From Cristatella mucedo (Eukaryota > Bryozoa > Phylactolaemata > Cristatellidae): a stretch of DNA of 20,000 nt. The notes under the pieces were generated by a model, which had not been told where the DNA came from, ran no database searches, and worked only from the letters and a program-made list of their open reading frames with translations. Position numbers and translations under genes: made by a program. The DNA lies in assembly GCA_009760855.2 (NCBI GenBank), contig WPIO01000040.1, positions 3,320,001 through 3,340,000 on the forward strand, written 5' to 3'. The first letter of the stretch is position 1, and each line of letters begins with the position of its first letter. Shown one piece after another: positions 18,593 to 20,000 of this stretch.

Positions 18593-18940
18593 ACATATGT
18601 GTTGCTATATAGGTTTATTTTATAATATTTTAATATTATTTCATATGTGTTTAATTATATAAGCTGATTGCTATATAATTTCGATTGCGAGTACTGGAGT
18701 CCGCTAGTCCCGGAAGCACAAGTCGCTAAAGTCAAGTTTATGTTGTGGATATTACGATATTTATAGTACTACTACGATGGCACAACTGTGATAAGTGTCA
18801 TGTTTAAAATAATTATGTCAAAGAGTCTAAAACCACACTTGGCCTAAGCATTGTACTATTTTGCTTTTGCACGCTTGTCTTAACCTGATGCCATGCATGT
18901 CGCTATACCAAAGGGGTTATTGATTCTCCTGCAGAGAGTC

Positions 18941-18990
18941 TTACAGAGCCTGGATAGAGATCTAGTTCTCTCGGGGCACTACAAAAACGT
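18941..18990 (+). mobile_element. Decayed LINE/SINE-type tail
   Basis: TTACAGAGCCTGGATAGAGA, then TCTAGTTCTCTCGGGGCACT and ACAAAAACG follow the order of the family tail with several changes. No body was recognised upstream and no ATT run follows. Confidence 0.6.
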
Positions 18991-19805
18991 CCATTCATAA
19001 CTTTGAAAAAATATCAGGACAGATAATCCACCAATTTGCTGTTACGTAGTGCACTCACATCATTGAAATGGAACCCTAAGTTGTGCATTCAAAGTAGTTT
19101 TCATTATCAAACGAACTTGAACATAATTGCGAATGCTTTTCATTTATTTGAAAATTTTGAAATAATAAGAAAGAACAACAAGATTTCCCATTAGTATGGC
19201 TGACATACTGACTACGTCGGCGGACACTCAGGCCTTCCAAAGCAAAGTTGAAGTCTCGCGTGATGTTTCGAAGGCGCTGACTGATAACAATCACAATACT
19301 AAGACATTTCTTTAGCGCTCTACAATAATGGAAAATATCTCGAGCCACTTTAAATTCGCCGGAGAGGAAGCGTTTTTCATGTGATTTGCGATAATGAAAA
19401 GGCTCAGTAACAGCACAACCACAAGCACATAAAAAGCCAGTACGTTCTACAACCTCCACTCAAATGCACGCCCGTACGCGCACACAGGAGCCCACGAGTC
19501 GGGGCCGAGATAGTTATACCTTTAATGAGATGAAGTATTAAATTTGGGGGTAATAGAGACTCAAAGTAAATATCAATCAAAGTAGGGTGAGATCATTTGC
19601 GTATTAAATGTTTCGGCTACTCAATTGTAATGCCTCATAAATTCATCACTTTGGAAATGACTCCGAGTGGTGATTTATACAACACGCCGTATCAAAGACA
19701 CTAGCTATTTCTAGTATTCTTTGAAGTCCGGGGATGATTCCATGCTATCATAAATCGATTTCGAGTCAGTATGCCATTCTAATTATATTATAATGATAAT
19801 AATAC
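18991..19805. other. A/T-rich region with one long open frame
   Basis: No recognised gene or repeat. It contains a 127-codon open frame on the minus strand, described separately; the rest is unremarkable A/T-rich sequence. Confidence 0.5.
19076..19459 (-). CDS. Doubtful open frame, product unrecognised
   Basis: A stop-bounded frame of 127 codons in A/T-rich DNA, longer than expected by chance there. It has no ATG (a stop lies immediately upstream of a GTG) and no recognised domain. It includes CGCAVTEPFHYRKSHEKRF and RNITRDFNFALEGLSVRRR. It could only be a terminal exon, if an acceptor lies at its 5' end, and I see none that is strong. Most likely a chance frame or a decayed element. Confidence 0.15.
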   Translation of the reverse strand: MEVVERTGFLCACGCAVTEPFHYRKSHEKRFLSGEFKVARDIFHYCRALKKCLSIVIVISQRLRNITRDFNFALEGLSVRRRSQYVSHTNGKSCCSFLLFQNFQINEKHSQLCSSSFDNENYFECTT

Positions 19806-19980
19806 GTTTGTATAGTGCCCTCAAAGAGCTGAATCTCTCTCTAGGCGCTTTACAGATGGCTCATATAAAATATTACCAAATGTTTGGTGGTAACCTCCGC
19901 AAGCAGCAGGCTTGGCATACGTTAAGCAGGTTAATACACACGAAGGGCGAGTAACAAAGACCCAACCAAATGATGTAACA
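19806..19980 (-). mobile_element. Reversed short element with LINE-type tail (family 2)
   Basis: The minus strand reads TGTAAAGCGCCTAGAGAGAG, then GGGCACTATACAAACGTATT and ATTATCATT. The body upstream (TTACTCGCCCTTCGTGTG, then CCTGCTGCTTGCGGAGGTTA) matches the element at 12345-12525. The tail here is one of the best preserved in the window. The 5' end may run out of the window at 20000. Confidence 0.75.
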
Positions 19981-20000
19981 CAAAAGTGCGCTTTAAGCTT

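Larger units (their letters stand above)
17776..18940. other. Region without a recognised gene
   Basis: Holds a strong hairpin at 17865-17904, a GC-rich block to about 18300 with two related 35-base segments (18056-18090 and 18134-18168, about 23 of 35 identical), and a CA microsatellite. Frames of 60-100 codons on both strands cover the GC-rich block. One on the minus strand (18127-17945) looks somewhat protein-like (LGERLTYEQVKNRKGPKERW) but has no good splice sites or domain. Confidence 0.45.

Overview
The window looks like nuclear DNA from an invertebrate metazoan. It has interrupted coding regions with GT/AG splice sites and short introns (177 and 188 bp where I can define them). It is rich in dinucleotide and trinucleotide microsatellites, CR1/L2-type LINE remnants and tRNA-derived SINEs. 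It also carries a gene of the animal KCTD8/12/16 family. There is no sign of bacterial gene organisation, CRISPR, phage or virus. I cannot name the species.

Layout. Bases 1-2305 hold a 73-bp tandem duplication and a long (TG)n, with no gene I recognise. A likely exon on the plus strand lies at 2306-2452. Bases 2453-4792 are repeat-rich: three long CT tracts, with a tRNA-derived SINE lodged between two of them. Bases 4793-5376 are the last two coding exons of a plus-strand gene whose product ends in a charged, lysine-rich coil; I could not identify it. Only 142 bp further on, convergently, lies the best gene of the window: a complete two-exon KCTD12-like gene on the minus strand (coding 6496 to 5519). 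Its BTB/T1 domain is in exon 1 and its H1 domain in exon 2, with a TATA-like box and a palindromic double CCAAT box upstream.

From about 9.1 kb to the end the window is mainly a graveyard of mobile elements. Copy A of a LINE (9661-10773, plus) is followed tail-to-tail by an inverted 3' end of the same family. Copy C (about 14.87-15.31 kb, plus) is old and badly decayed. Copy B (about 17.47-15.95 kb, minus) carries reverse-transcriptase motifs A, B and C but is broken by frameshifts. Copies A and B are about 94% identical in protein and form a long inverted repeat. At least ten copies of a roughly 50-bp tail, usually followed by ATT-type repeats, are scattered through the window. The tail is the LINE 3' end and also the 3' end of the tRNA-derived SINEs. 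The SINE family therefore probably borrows the LINE's reverse transcriptase.

The two genes are not known to work together; their closeness matters only for transcript ends. The strongest lead is the LINE/SINE partnership through the shared tail. Secondary leads are the compact KCTD12-like locus with convergent transcript ends, and a near-perfect 17-bp hairpin at 17865-17904.
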